Shown here: positions 1 to 7,562 of the stretch, piece by piece | How the letters are laid out: each line of letters begins with the position of its first letter | Position numbering within the stretch: the first letter of the stretch is position 1 | Source: Treponema sp. | GTDB taxonomy: Bacteria; Spirochaetota; Spirochaetia; Treponematales; Breznakiellaceae | Length of the DNA stretch: 16,656 bases | Assembly: GCA_031275515.1 (NCBI GenBank) | Contig: JAISOQ010000257.1 | Span: 1-16,656, forward strand | Direction of reading: 5' to 3' | The notes under the pieces: generated by a model | Told to the model about the DNA's origin: nothing | Seen by the model: only the letters and a program-made list of their open reading frames with translations | The model's database searches: none | Made by a program: the position numbers and the translations under genes

Positions 1-258
1 GGCAAAGACCGTATTGTGGCGCTGACGGAAAACGGGGCGATCCCCGATCCGGACAAATGTTTAGAGGACAATGCCATGTGGTCCTGGTTTATGACCTGGA
101 ACGACGGCTCCGGTTCTACTCAGGGCCAGACCCATGAAAATAATTTCTGGACCGGGGAATACCACAATACCGGGAGCCATAAGAACAAGGTCTACCATCA
201 TGACCTGGTAATTACTTTGGACGAACTGCCGGATATATCCGGGTACCGCAAAAACTGA
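1..258 (+). CDS. Glycoside hydrolase family 26 beta-mannanase, C-terminal fragment
   Basis: Only the last 85 residues are in the window; the reading frame is open from base 1 and ends in TGA. GH26 enzymes are retaining endo-beta-1,4-mannanases that cut mannan, glucomannan and galactomannan. Two things match the end of the family: an ALTENG motif whose Glu (bases 28-30) sits where the catalytic nucleophile lies at the end of barrel strand 7, and a WSWFMTW segment (bases 79-99) corresponding to the strand-8 tryptophan-rich motif. The tail with VITLDELPD is also typical of the family's final helix. The N-terminus, acid/base Glu and signal peptide lie upstream and cannot be seen. It is followed after 49 bases by a GH5 gene on the same strand, which fits a mannan/glucomannan operon. 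Substrate is inferred from family only; some GH26 members cut xylan or mixed-linkage glucan. Confidence 0.88.
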   Translation, partial: GKDRIVALTENGAIPDPDKCLEDNAMWSWFMTWNDGSGSTQGQTHENNFWTGEYHNTGSHKNKVYHHDLVITLDELPDISGYRKN

Positions 259-307
259 ATGAGAGCTTGAGAACGAAGGTTGAATATGGAATTACAGAGG
301 ATAAAGA

Positions 308-1531
308 ATGAAGCGTTTTTTTATTACCCGGTGGTTTGTCCTGCTGTTTCCGGGATTGTTTTTCAGCGGCTGCGGGAATACCGGAATTACGGAGGCTGCC
401 AGAATGTCTGATACTGAAAATGAATTTACCCCTGAGGGGATGACCGGGCTTGACGCCTTGAGCTATTTCCGGGAGCAAGGCTTGAACATAGGGTGGAATT
501 TGGGGAACGCCCTGGACGCCCACCGGGGCGGCGTATCCGGCGAGACTGCCTGGGGGAATCCCCGTATTACGGGGAAAATCTTTGAGGGCGTAAAAAAGGC
601 GGGGTATCAGGTTGTGCGCATTCCCATTACCTGGATGGGCCACATCGGGGAAGCGCCGGATTACCACATAGACCCTGATTTTTTGAAACGTACAGCCGAG
701 GTTGCGGGGTACGCCCGGGATGCGGGCCTCAAGGTAATCATCAACCTCCACCATGACGGGGCTACCGAAAGCGGCGGCAAAGACCTGGGCTGGCTTTCGA
801 TCAACAAGGCCCGGCAGAGCGAAGAAGGCATGAGGGAGGTAACGGCCCAGTTTGAGCGGGTTTGGGTGCAGATTGCCAAATACTTTAAAAACTACGGCGA
901 TTACCTCATGTTTGAATCCATGAACGAGGTCCACGACGGCAACTGGGGCTGGGGCAAAGAACAGGATCAGAAACCCCAGTACGAGATCGTAAACCAGTGG
1001 AATCAGGTTTTTGTAAACGCCGTGCGCAGTACCGGGGGCAACAACGCCGGGCGCTTTCTGGTCATCCCCGGGTACTGTACCGTCCCCAGGCATACTACGG
1101 CGGATTATTTCAAGCTGCCCCTGGACAGCGCTCCGGGGGTGAATAAGCTCATCGTTACCGTGCATTATTACGACCCCTACGAATTCTGCATCGCCGCTGC
1201 CCGTCATGCTTGGGGTTCCGATGCGGATAAGCGCAAGGCGGACCAGGACTTTAAGGCCATTGCCGATAGGTTTATTACCGGCGGGCAAGTACCGGTCATT
1301 ATCGGCGAAAGCGGCGCGGTACGCCAGGAAGGTTACGAGGCGGCGCGCCTTGAATACTTCGAGTATGTGTACGGTAAAGCCCATGAACTGGGACTCGTTC
1401 CCATCTATTGGGATAACGGGGCCTTCGGTTCAGGGGGAGAAAATTTCGGGCTTTTTAACCGTACTACCGGCGAGCCCTACTCTGAAGAAACAGACGGGGT
1501 TATCAAAGCCATGATACTCGCCGTAGAGTGA
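308..1531 (+). CDS. GH5 beta-glycanase lipoprotein (endoglucanase/glucomannanase-like)
   Basis: A 407-residue retaining endo-beta-glycanase. The N-terminus has two basic residues, a hydrophobic stretch and a lipobox ending FSGC (Cys22), so it is probably a lipid-anchored envelope protein. GH5 motifs appear in order: IGWNLGN (61-67), RIPITW (104-109), INLHHDG (145-151), MNE with acid/base Glu207, VHYYDP (285-290), IIGESG with nucleophile Glu334, and YWDNG (367-371). The GWNLGN and TAWGNP motifs point to the cellulase-like GH5 subfamilies, perhaps GH5_4, whose members cut cellulose, xyloglucan, glucomannan or mixed-linkage glucan; subfamily is inferred. Length suits a single catalytic domain with no carbohydrate-binding module. 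The ATG at 308 is preceded by AGAGG at 296-300. It lies between a GH26 mannanase and an SGNH esterase, so glucomannan is the favoured substrate. Confidence 0.9.
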   Translation: MKRFFITRWFVLLFPGLFFSGCGNTGITEAARMSDTENEFTPEGMTGLDALSYFREQGLNIGWNLGNALDAHRGGVSGETAWGNPRITGKIFEGVKKAGYQVVRIPITWMGHIGEAPDYHIDPDFLKRTAEVAGYARDAGLKVIINLHHDGATESGGKDLGWLSINKARQSEEGMREVTAQFERVWVQIAKYFKNYGDYLMFESMNEVHDGNWGWGKEQDQKPQYEIVNQWNQVFVNAVRSTGGNNAGRFLVIPGYCTVPRHTTADYFKLPLDSAPGVNKLIVTVHYYDPYEFCIAAARHAWGSDADKRKADQDFKAIADRFITGGQVPVIIGESGAVRQEGYEAARLEYFEYVYGKAHELGLVPIYWDNGAFGSGGENFGLFNRTTGEPYSEETDGVIKAMILAVE

Positions 1532-1557
1532 ATTTTTTTGGAAGAATTGCTGTTTGC

Positions 1558-1563
1558 AAGGAG
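1558..1563 (+). promoter_or_regulatory. Ribosome binding site deciding the SGNH hydrolase start
   Basis: AAGGAG lies six bases before the ATG at 1570. The same frame is also open from a GTG at 1528 overlapping the GH5 stop codon, but that start would put 14 extra residues before an otherwise normal lipoprotein signal peptide, so 1570 is preferred. Confidence 0.75.
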
Positions 1564-1569
1564 AAAAGC

Positions 1570-2793
1570 ATGGTGAGACAACTATGCGCCGCCCTGATCT
1601 GGGGTTCCATCATATTGACCGGCTGTGCGACGGACGCTGCTTTGCGGGAATCCGCGCGGATTCCCGCGCCGGCTGACAATCCACGCCTCCAACATGCAAT
1701 GGCAAAACTCCGCCGGGGCGAAACCGTTTCCGTGGCGGTCCTGGGAGGGTCTATTACTGCCGGGCATCAGGCTAAACCTCCCGCTTCGGCAGGATGGGCG
1801 GGCCTCGTCGCCCGGTGGTGGCGGGAAAAGGCCGCGGAGACCGGCGGCAAAATCGAGTACCATAACGCCGGGGCCAGCGGCACTGATTCCGCTTTTGGGG
1901 CGGTCCGCGTCAGGGATCAGGTCCTTGTCTACGAGCCGGATGTGGTGTTTGTGGAATTCGCCATTAACGATCAGTGGCTTAACTCACGGGTACGCCGGCG
2001 TTCATACGAGGGAATCCTGCGGCAGCTGCTTGCCGGTTCCAGCCGTTCCGTCATTCTCCTTGCCCTGAACGAAAAAGCCAGGCCGGACAAGAGCGCCGGG
2101 GCCGATGAGGAGCGGATCGGCGATCATTACGGACTGCCCACTCTTGTATGGGCGGATTGGGTCAAACTCTCCGCCTGGGACCTGTACTTTACCGGCGGCG
2201 AAACTATTCACCCGAACAACGAGGGCCACGCCGGCATTGCCGCCGGTATTACCGCTTACCTTGACGCTGTGTGGGATTCCCTGCCTCCGGACGGCGCCAT
2301 TCCTTCTGTTGACCCCGGACTGCCGGAAGCCCTTGTGTCCGGGGAATTCCAGAACATAACCCTCATCGGCGGGAACGACACGGAAGCCCTGGCGGTTCCC
2401 CTGGAGTCTACGGGCTGGCAGGCGCAGAAAGCGATACTTCCCGATGAATGGATAAACAGCGGCAAGGGGCTGCTGACGGGCTGGACAACGGATAAACCCG
2501 ATGCGGATCTTCCCATCCGGGTCCGGGGAAAATCAGTGGGAGTGCTCTTTACCGAAAGCGATCAGTACCGGAACGGCCTGGCCTGGATAGAAGACCCGGA
2601 CGGAACGGAGAAGCCTAAAGTAACCATCAACGCCTATGTAAGCTACCGGACCGGGTACTACGGCTATGCCTACGCCGAAATCGCCGATAACCTTGATCCG
2701 GCTAAAGAGTACATCCTGCATCTTGCGGTTAATACCGGCGGCAGACAAAACGCTCCGGCCAATGTGATCGGCGTTGTTTGTACGAACCTTTAG
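1570..2793 (+). CDS. SGNH/GDSL-type hydrolase lipoprotein, probable carbohydrate esterase
   Basis: A 407-residue protein with lipobox LTGC (Cys19). The SGNH fold is visible: block I GGSIT with nucleophile Ser61, block II NAGASG with oxyanion Gly (99-104), block III FAINDQ with Asn133, and block V with His214 in ETIHPN. The usual block V Asp three residues before His is a Glu (Glu211). Such enzymes commonly remove O-acetyl groups from plant glycans, and a glycan acetyl esterase fits the neighbouring mannanase and GH5 genes; the substrate is inferred. Residues from about 255 to 407 form a second, beta-rich domain with repeated aromatic residues (YRTGYYGYAYAE), possibly a jelly roll that helps bind sugar. 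This is the reverse of the CE2 order, where the jelly roll comes first. The gene starts 38 bases after the GH5 stop. Confidence 0.82.
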   Translation: MVRQLCAALIWGSIILTGCATDAALRESARIPAPADNPRLQHAMAKLRRGETVSVAVLGGSITAGHQAKPPASAGWAGLVARWWREKAAETGGKIEYHNAGASGTDSAFGAVRVRDQVLVYEPDVVFVEFAINDQWLNSRVRRRSYEGILRQLLAGSSRSVILLALNEKARPDKSAGADEERIGDHYGLPTLVWADWVKLSAWDLYFTGGETIHPNNEGHAGIAAGITAYLDAVWDSLPPDGAIPSVDPGLPEALVSGEFQNITLIGGNDTEALAVPLESTGWQAQKAILPDEWINSGKGLLTGWTTDKPDADLPIRVRGKSVGVLFTESDQYRNGLAWIEDPDGTEKPKVTINAYVSYRTGYYGYAYAEIADNLDPAKEYILHLAVNTGGRQNAPANVIGVVCTNL

Positions 2794-2807
2794 GACTTGG
2801 AGGGAGA

Positions 2808-5720
2808 ATGAAGGAAGAAGGGATAATGACGAAGTTGTGGAACGCCTACAGGGGGCAAATTATTACCACAGGGATCATTATCGCCGGGCTGGTTCTTTTT
2901 TTTGCCGCCCGGAGCGGGGAAGAAAATTTTTCCGGAAAATATGAAGGCGCCGATTTGAGGGGAGGAGAGACTGGCCGGGCGAATACCTATGTCCGGTATC
3001 TGGAACGCCGGGCGGATGTTCCTGCCGGCCCCGGGGATATTCCGGTTGATGTTTTTTCTTATTCCGCGGCGGAAGGGGTAACTGAACTTGCGGATTTTGA
3101 AGGCAGCCCGAAGGTCCTCAGGACGGAAGAAAAGAGCTTTGTCGAATATTCCCTCCGCCTTGACCGGGCCGGCCTTTACAACCTCTACATTGAATACTTT
3201 CCCGTTGAATCCCGGGGGATTGCCATAGAACGGAGCCTCAAGATCAATGGGGAGACGCCGTTTCTGGGGGCGGAACAGCTTGTTTTTCAGCGGGTCTGGG
3301 GCGACGCGCCGGGAGGCGTCAGGACCGATAACCAGGGCAACGAAATACGTCCCACCCAGATCGAAAAGCCCCGCTGGGAGGCCGCATGGTTCAAAGATCC
3401 CCTGGGGTATACCGCCGAACCGTACAGGTTTTATTTTGAGGCCGGGGAAAACACCATACGTCTTGAGGGCATTAATGAACCGATGGCAATCCGCGCCTTT
3501 GGCCTGACCGCCATTGCCCCCGTTAAAAGTTACGCGGAGTATGCGGCGGGTTTTGATGCGGATACATTCAAAAACAGGGACGCCGCCTTTATGATGAAAA
3601 TTCAGGGGGAAGAGGCGGCGTACCGTTCCGATCCTTCCCTCTATGCAATTTACGACCGTTCCTCGGGAGCGACGGAACCGGCCAGCGTGGCGAAGATCAA
3701 GCTCAACATGATAGGCGGCCAGAGCTGGCGCGTGGCCGGGCAGTGGATAGAATGGGAATTCGCCGTCCCGGAGGACGGCATGTACCGTATTTCCGTCAAG
3801 GCCCGGCAGAATTACAACCGCGGCTTTGTGTCGAACCGTTCCGTTTTGATTGACGGGCAGATTCCCTGCGGGGAAGTCTCGGCGGCGCCTTTCAGGTACG
3901 ACAACAAATGGAGGCTGGTTACCTTTCAGGATGAAAGGGGAGGGGATCTCTACTTTCCCCTGGCCAAGGGCGGACATTCCCTGCGGCTCCAGGCTGCCCT
4001 GGGGGAGCTTGGCGGCATATTGAATACTATGGAAGAAAGCGTGTACCGCCTGAACGACAGTTACCGTAAAATCCTGGTATTGACCGGGCCGGACCCCGAC
4101 ATATACCGGGATTACCGGGTGGATGTGGTGTACCCGGAAATTATTACCGCAATGGCCCTGGAAAGCAAAATCCTCTACAAACTGGTTGACGATCTGACCT
4201 TCTATTCCGGGGAACGCAGCGCCCAGGCGGCGGCGGCGCTGACCCTTGCCCGGCAGCTCGAACTTTTTGTGCGCCGGCCCGACAAGATCCCCCGGAGCCT
4301 GGTGAACTTCAAGAATAACATCAGCGCCCTGGGGGACAGCCTGATAGCCCTTGCCCAATCCCAGCTTGATGTGGATTACCTTGTGATCAGCGCGGCGGAA
4401 GCGGAACTGCCGCTTGTAAAAGAAAATTTCCTCCTTCGCGCCTCCCATGAGATACGTTCCTTTATCGCGTCTTTCTTTGTGGATTACAACAACCTGGGGG
4501 ATGTGTACAAAGGCAGGGACGCAATCGAGGTGTGGATGCTTGCCGGACGGGATCAGAGTACGATCCTCAAGGCGATGATCGACGACACCTTTACGCCTCA
4601 AACGGGGATCAGGGTGAATGTAAAACTGGTAACCGCCGATGCGGTTATGCCCTCCGTAGTGGCCGGCACCGGGCCGGACGCGGCGATTACCGTCCAGCAG
4701 GCGGATCCGGTGAATTACGCCGTCCGCAAGGCCGCGATGGATCTCTCGAAATTCGACGGCTTTGACAGCCTTGCGCGGGAGTTTGACGACAGTGTTTTTG
4801 TGCCTTTCCGGTACGCCGGCGGCGTGTATGCCCTGCCGGAAACCCAGTATTTTCACGTCATGTTCTACCGCAAAGACATCTTTGAGGAACTGGGCATCAA
4901 AATCCCTGAAACCTGGGACGACTTGATAAGTATTCTGCCGGCCATTCAAAAAAACAACATGAATGTCGGCATTCCCTCAGTCGCGACAACCGTGCAAACC
5001 TCCATCGACTTTTCAAATTTCCTGGCCCATCTCTACCAGCGGCATGGAACGCTCTACAACGAAGACGGTTCCCGCACCCTGCTTGACGGCGAAACCGCCA
5101 TTGAAGCTTTCGATGCGTACTCGAAATTTTTTACCCATTATAAAACGCCTATGGTCTTCGATTTTGTAAACCGGTTCCGTACCGGCGAGATGCCCCTGGG
5201 CTTTGCGGATTACACGAACTTTAATACCCTGGAAGTTTTCGCCCCGGAAATACGCGGCCTTTGGGGTTTTGCCCGTATGCCCGGCATCAGGCAGCCGGAC
5301 GGGACCATAGACCGTTCCGTACCCACCGGGACCCTGGCGTCGATGATCTTCTCCAATGCGGATAATCCCGGACACGCCTGGGAATTCCTCAAGTGGTGGG
5401 TCAGCGGGGATACGCAGCTCCGGTTTGGGCGGGAGCTTGAGAGCGTCATGGGCGCCGCGGCCCGGTATCCCACGGCGAATTTTGACGCCTTTATACGCCT
5501 TTCCTGGGGCGCGGAGGAGATGGCGGTGCTGCGGGAACAGCGCTCCTGGACGGTGGGGACGCCGGAGGTTCCGGGGGGCTACTATGTTACCCGGCATATA
5601 ACCAATGCGGTGCGCCGGGTCCTGAATGAGGGCGAGGACACCAGGGAAACCCTGCTTGATTACAGTTTGACTATTAATGACGAATTAATAAAAAAGCGGA
5701 AAGAATTCGGTCTGGAATAA
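2808..5720 (+). CDS. Large membrane-anchored ABC solute-binding protein with N-terminal beta-sandwich modules
   Basis: A 970-residue protein with four visible parts. A basic N-terminus is followed by one hydrophobic helix (about 17-34) with no lipobox, so it is probably a signal anchor. Two beta-rich regions (about 100-245 and 300-410) have GLYNLYIEYFP and DGMYRISVKA strands and read like carbohydrate-binding jelly rolls. A helical stretch spans about 430-565. From about 573 to 900 there is a family 1 type extracellular sugar-binding domain (IEVWMLAGRD at its start, VYALPETQ, MFYRKDIFEELGI, PETWDDL). Ordinary binding proteins have only the last part, at 400-550 residues. It would deliver oligosaccharides to the permease pair that begins 12 bases after its stop. 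Start: ATG 2808 has GGAGG at 2799-2803; ATG 2826 with AGGAAG upstream is a real alternative and would still keep the anchor helix. Confidence 0.85.
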   Translation: MKEEGIMTKLWNAYRGQIITTGIIIAGLVLFFAARSGEENFSGKYEGADLRGGETGRANTYVRYLERRADVPAGPGDIPVDVFSYSAAEGVTELADFEGSPKVLRTEEKSFVEYSLRLDRAGLYNLYIEYFPVESRGIAIERSLKINGETPFLGAEQLVFQRVWGDAPGGVRTDNQGNEIRPTQIEKPRWEAAWFKDPLGYTAEPYRFYFEAGENTIRLEGINEPMAIRAFGLTAIAPVKSYAEYAAGFDADTFKNRDAAFMMKIQGEEAAYRSDPSLYAIYDRSSGATEPASVAKIKLNMIGGQSWRVAGQWIEWEFAVPEDGMYRISVKARQNYNRGFVSNRSVLIDGQIPCGEVSAAPFRYDNKWRLVTFQDERGGDLYFPLAKGGHSLRLQAALGELGGILNTMEESVYRLNDSYRKILVLTGPDPDIYRDYRVDVVYPEIITAMALESKILYKLVDDLTFYSGERSAQAAAALTLARQLELFVRRPDKIPRSLVNFKNNISALGDSLIALAQSQLDVDYLVISAAEAELPLVKENFLLRASHEIRSFIASFFVDYNNLGDVYKGRDAIEVWMLAGRDQSTILKAMIDDTFTPQTGIRVNVKLVTADAVMPSVVAGTGPDAAITVQQADPVNYAVRKAAMDLSKFDGFDSLAREFDDSVFVPFRYAGGVYALPETQYFHVMFYRKDIFEELGIKIPETWDDLISILPAIQKNNMNVGIPSVATTVQTSIDFSNFLAHLYQRHGTLYNEDGSRTLLDGETAIEAFDAYSKFFTHYKTPMVFDFVNRFRTGEMPLGFADYTNFNTLEVFAPEIRGLWGFARMPGIRQPDGTIDRSVPTGTLASMIFSNADNPGHAWEFLKWWVSGDTQLRFGRELESVMGAAARYPTANFDAFIRLSWGAEEMAVLREQRSWTVGTPEVPGGYYVTRHITNAVRRVLNEGEDTRETLLDYSLTINDELIKKRKEFGLE

Positions 5721-5732
5721 GGGGGCGGAAGG

Positions 5733-6665
5733 ATGAGTTTTGCACGGTATGCCGCAAAGAAAAAGCGTTCGTTTCTTCACCTCATAAAAGAGATTGTACG
5801 CCACAGGGTATGTTATCTTTTCCTTGCCCCCTTTGCGGTGGTGTTCGGCCTTTTTTATGTGGCGCCTTTGGCGGTTTCAATTTTCTACAGTTTTACCTAT
5901 TACAATATTCTTGAGCCTCCGCGGTTCATAGGGCTCCGCAACTACATCAACCTGCTCCTGGGGGATGACGTGTTTTTGACCGCCATGAAAAACACCTTCA
6001 TCATGGTGGCGATAACCGGTCCTGTAGGCTACATCGCCTCTTTTCTTTTCGCCTGGTTTATCCATGAACTGCCGCGCTACATCAGGGCCTTTGTAACGCT
6101 GGTATTTTACGCCCCCTCCATTTCCGGGGCGGTCTACATGATTTGGGCGATTATTTTTTCCGGCGACGCCTATGGGTATATAAACGGCCTTTTAATGCAC
6201 CTGGGAATATTGGACCAGCCGGTTTTGTGGCTTACGGATCCCAAATATATGATGCCGGTGATCCTGGTGGTCATACTGTGGATGAGTTTAGGCGCGGGTT
6301 TTCTGGCGTTTATTGCCGGCCTTTCGACAATTGACGAAACCCTCTATGAGGCGGGGCTGATAGACGGCATAAGGAACCGGTGGCAGGAACTCTGGTACAT
6401 CACCCTGCCGAACATGAAAGGGATGCTCATGTTCGGGGCGGTCATGGCGATTACCCAGTCCTTCGGCGTGGCGGACGTAACAATCGCCCTGGCGGGTTTC
6501 CCCAGTACGGATTATGCGGTGCATACGGTGGTGAATCACCTGGTAGATTACGGCTCCATCCGTTTTGAAATGGGCTACGCTTCCGCCATTGCGACCCTGC
6601 TTTTTTTGACCATGATCCTGTGCAACGCGCTCATCCAAAAGATGCTGCGCCGGGTAGGAACCTGA
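5733..6665 (+). CDS. Sugar ABC transporter permease, MalF/UgpA-type (first pair)
   Basis: A 310-residue integral membrane protein with about six hydrophobic helices, the first at about 28-52. The cytoplasmic EAA loop that docks the ATPase is clear at 206-226: EAGLIDG, then a spacer, then ITLPNM. The APF motif near the start of helix 1 and the FIGLRNY segment are typical of the CUT1 carbohydrate importers, which take up di- and oligosaccharides. A G-rich Shine-Dalgarno region (5721-5730) precedes ATG 5733. It forms a heteropair with the next permease, is fed by the preceding large binding protein, and needs an ATPase that is not encoded in this window. Confidence 0.92.
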   Translation: MSFARYAAKKKRSFLHLIKEIVRHRVCYLFLAPFAVVFGLFYVAPLAVSIFYSFTYYNILEPPRFIGLRNYINLLLGDDVFLTAMKNTFIMVAITGPVGYIASFLFAWFIHELPRYIRAFVTLVFYAPSISGAVYMIWAIIFSGDAYGYINGLLMHLGILDQPVLWLTDPKYMMPVILVVILWMSLGAGFLAFIAGLSTIDETLYEAGLIDGIRNRWQELWYITLPNMKGMLMFGAVMAITQSFGVADVTIALAGFPSTDYAVHTVVNHLVDYGSIRFEMGYASAIATLLFLTMILCNALIQKMLRRVGT

Positions 6666-6677
6666 GGGGGCGGCGCT

Positions 6678-7562
6678 ATGGGTATAATAACGAAGAAGCC
6701 GGTAAAACGGAAAAAGGGCAGAAGGGGGCTGAACCGCTCTTACGGCGGCGATGCTGTTATTATCGTAATACTCACGATCTTCGGGCTGTTCTTTGCCTAT
6801 CCCCTGGTGTATGCCTTAAACAACGCCTTTAAGCCCTTGAATGAGATATTCCTGTTCCCGCCCAAACTCTTTGTCCGTCAGCCGACGCTGAATAACTTTC
6901 AGGACCTCTTCATCATCATGAGCAAGTCCTGGGTTACCTTTTCCCGGTACATCTTCAATACCGTGTTTATCACCGCGGCGGGGACGGCGGGGCTTATCAT
7001 CGCGGCGTCTATGGGGGCTTACGTCATCTCGAAGTACCGTTTTCCCGGAGGGCGGCTGTTTTTCAGCCTGGTCATAATTACCCTTATGTTTTCCGGCTAT
7101 GTTACGGCAATCCCGAATTACCTGGTGATGACCAGGCTCGGCTGGGTTGACACCTATCTTTCCGTCATTGTTCCGGCCTTTGCCATGCCTATGGGTTTCT
7201 TTTTGTTGAAGCAGTTTATCGACACCATACCCAACACCCTGCTTGAGGCGGCGAAGGTTGACGGCGCCAAAGAGTGGCGTATATTTGTGCATCTGATCCT
7301 CCCTATGATCAAACCCGCATGGCTCACGGTGATGATATTCTCCGTGCAGAATTTATGGAACGCCAGGGCTTCCAACTTTATCTATTCGGAACAGCTCAAG
7401 ACCCTGCCCTATGCGCTGTCCCAGATCATTTCCGGCGGCGTCGCACGGGCAGGGGTCGGCGCGGCGGTTACCCTCTTTGTCATGATCGTTCCGCTGCTTA
7501 TGTTCATTTTTGCCCAGAGTAATGTCCTGCAAACTATGGCGAATTCGGGGATAAAAGAATGA
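6678..7562 (+). CDS. Sugar ABC transporter permease, MalG/UgpE-type (first pair)
   Basis: A 294-residue partner permease. A strongly basic cytoplasmic tail (KKPVKRKKGRR) precedes helix 1 (about 25-46), and five further helices follow. The EAA loop is canonical at 190-209: EAAKVDGAKEWRIFVHLILP. The short PPKLFVRQPTLNNF segment after helix 1 and the end ANSGIKE are typical MalG-side features of CUT1 importers. A GAGGGGG ribosome site (6664-6670) overlaps the end of the upstream gene region, and the ATG is at 6678. Its stop codon overlaps the start of the NHL-repeat gene as ATGA (7559-7562), which ties translation of the two genes together. Confidence 0.92.
   Translation: MGIITKKPVKRKKGRRGLNRSYGGDAVIIVILTIFGLFFAYPLVYALNNAFKPLNEIFLFPPKLFVRQPTLNNFQDLFIIMSKSWVTFSRYIFNTVFITAAGTAGLIIAASMGAYVISKYRFPGGRLFFSLVIITLMFSGYVTAIPNYLVMTRLGWVDTYLSVIVPAFAMPMGFFLLKQFIDTIPNTLLEAAKVDGAKEWRIFVHLILPMIKPAWLTVMIFSVQNLWNARASNFIYSEQLKTLPYALSQIISGGVARAGVGAAVTLFVMIVPLLMFIFAQSNVLQTMANSGIKE

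Noticed and set aside
212..1384. A 390-codon minus-strand open frame opposite the GH5 gene
   Set aside because: The plus strand carries all GH5 catalytic motifs in order; the antisense frame has no family features or ribosome site.
1528..1569. GTG start overlapping the GH5 stop for the SGNH gene
   Set aside because: It has no good ribosome site and would put 14 residues before a proper lipoprotein signal peptide starting at 1570.
2790..4949. A 719-codon open frame on the minus strand
   Set aside because: It lies opposite the well-supported binding-protein gene, has low-complexity composition and no recognisable motifs, and is the kind of open frame expected opposite GC-rich coding DNA.
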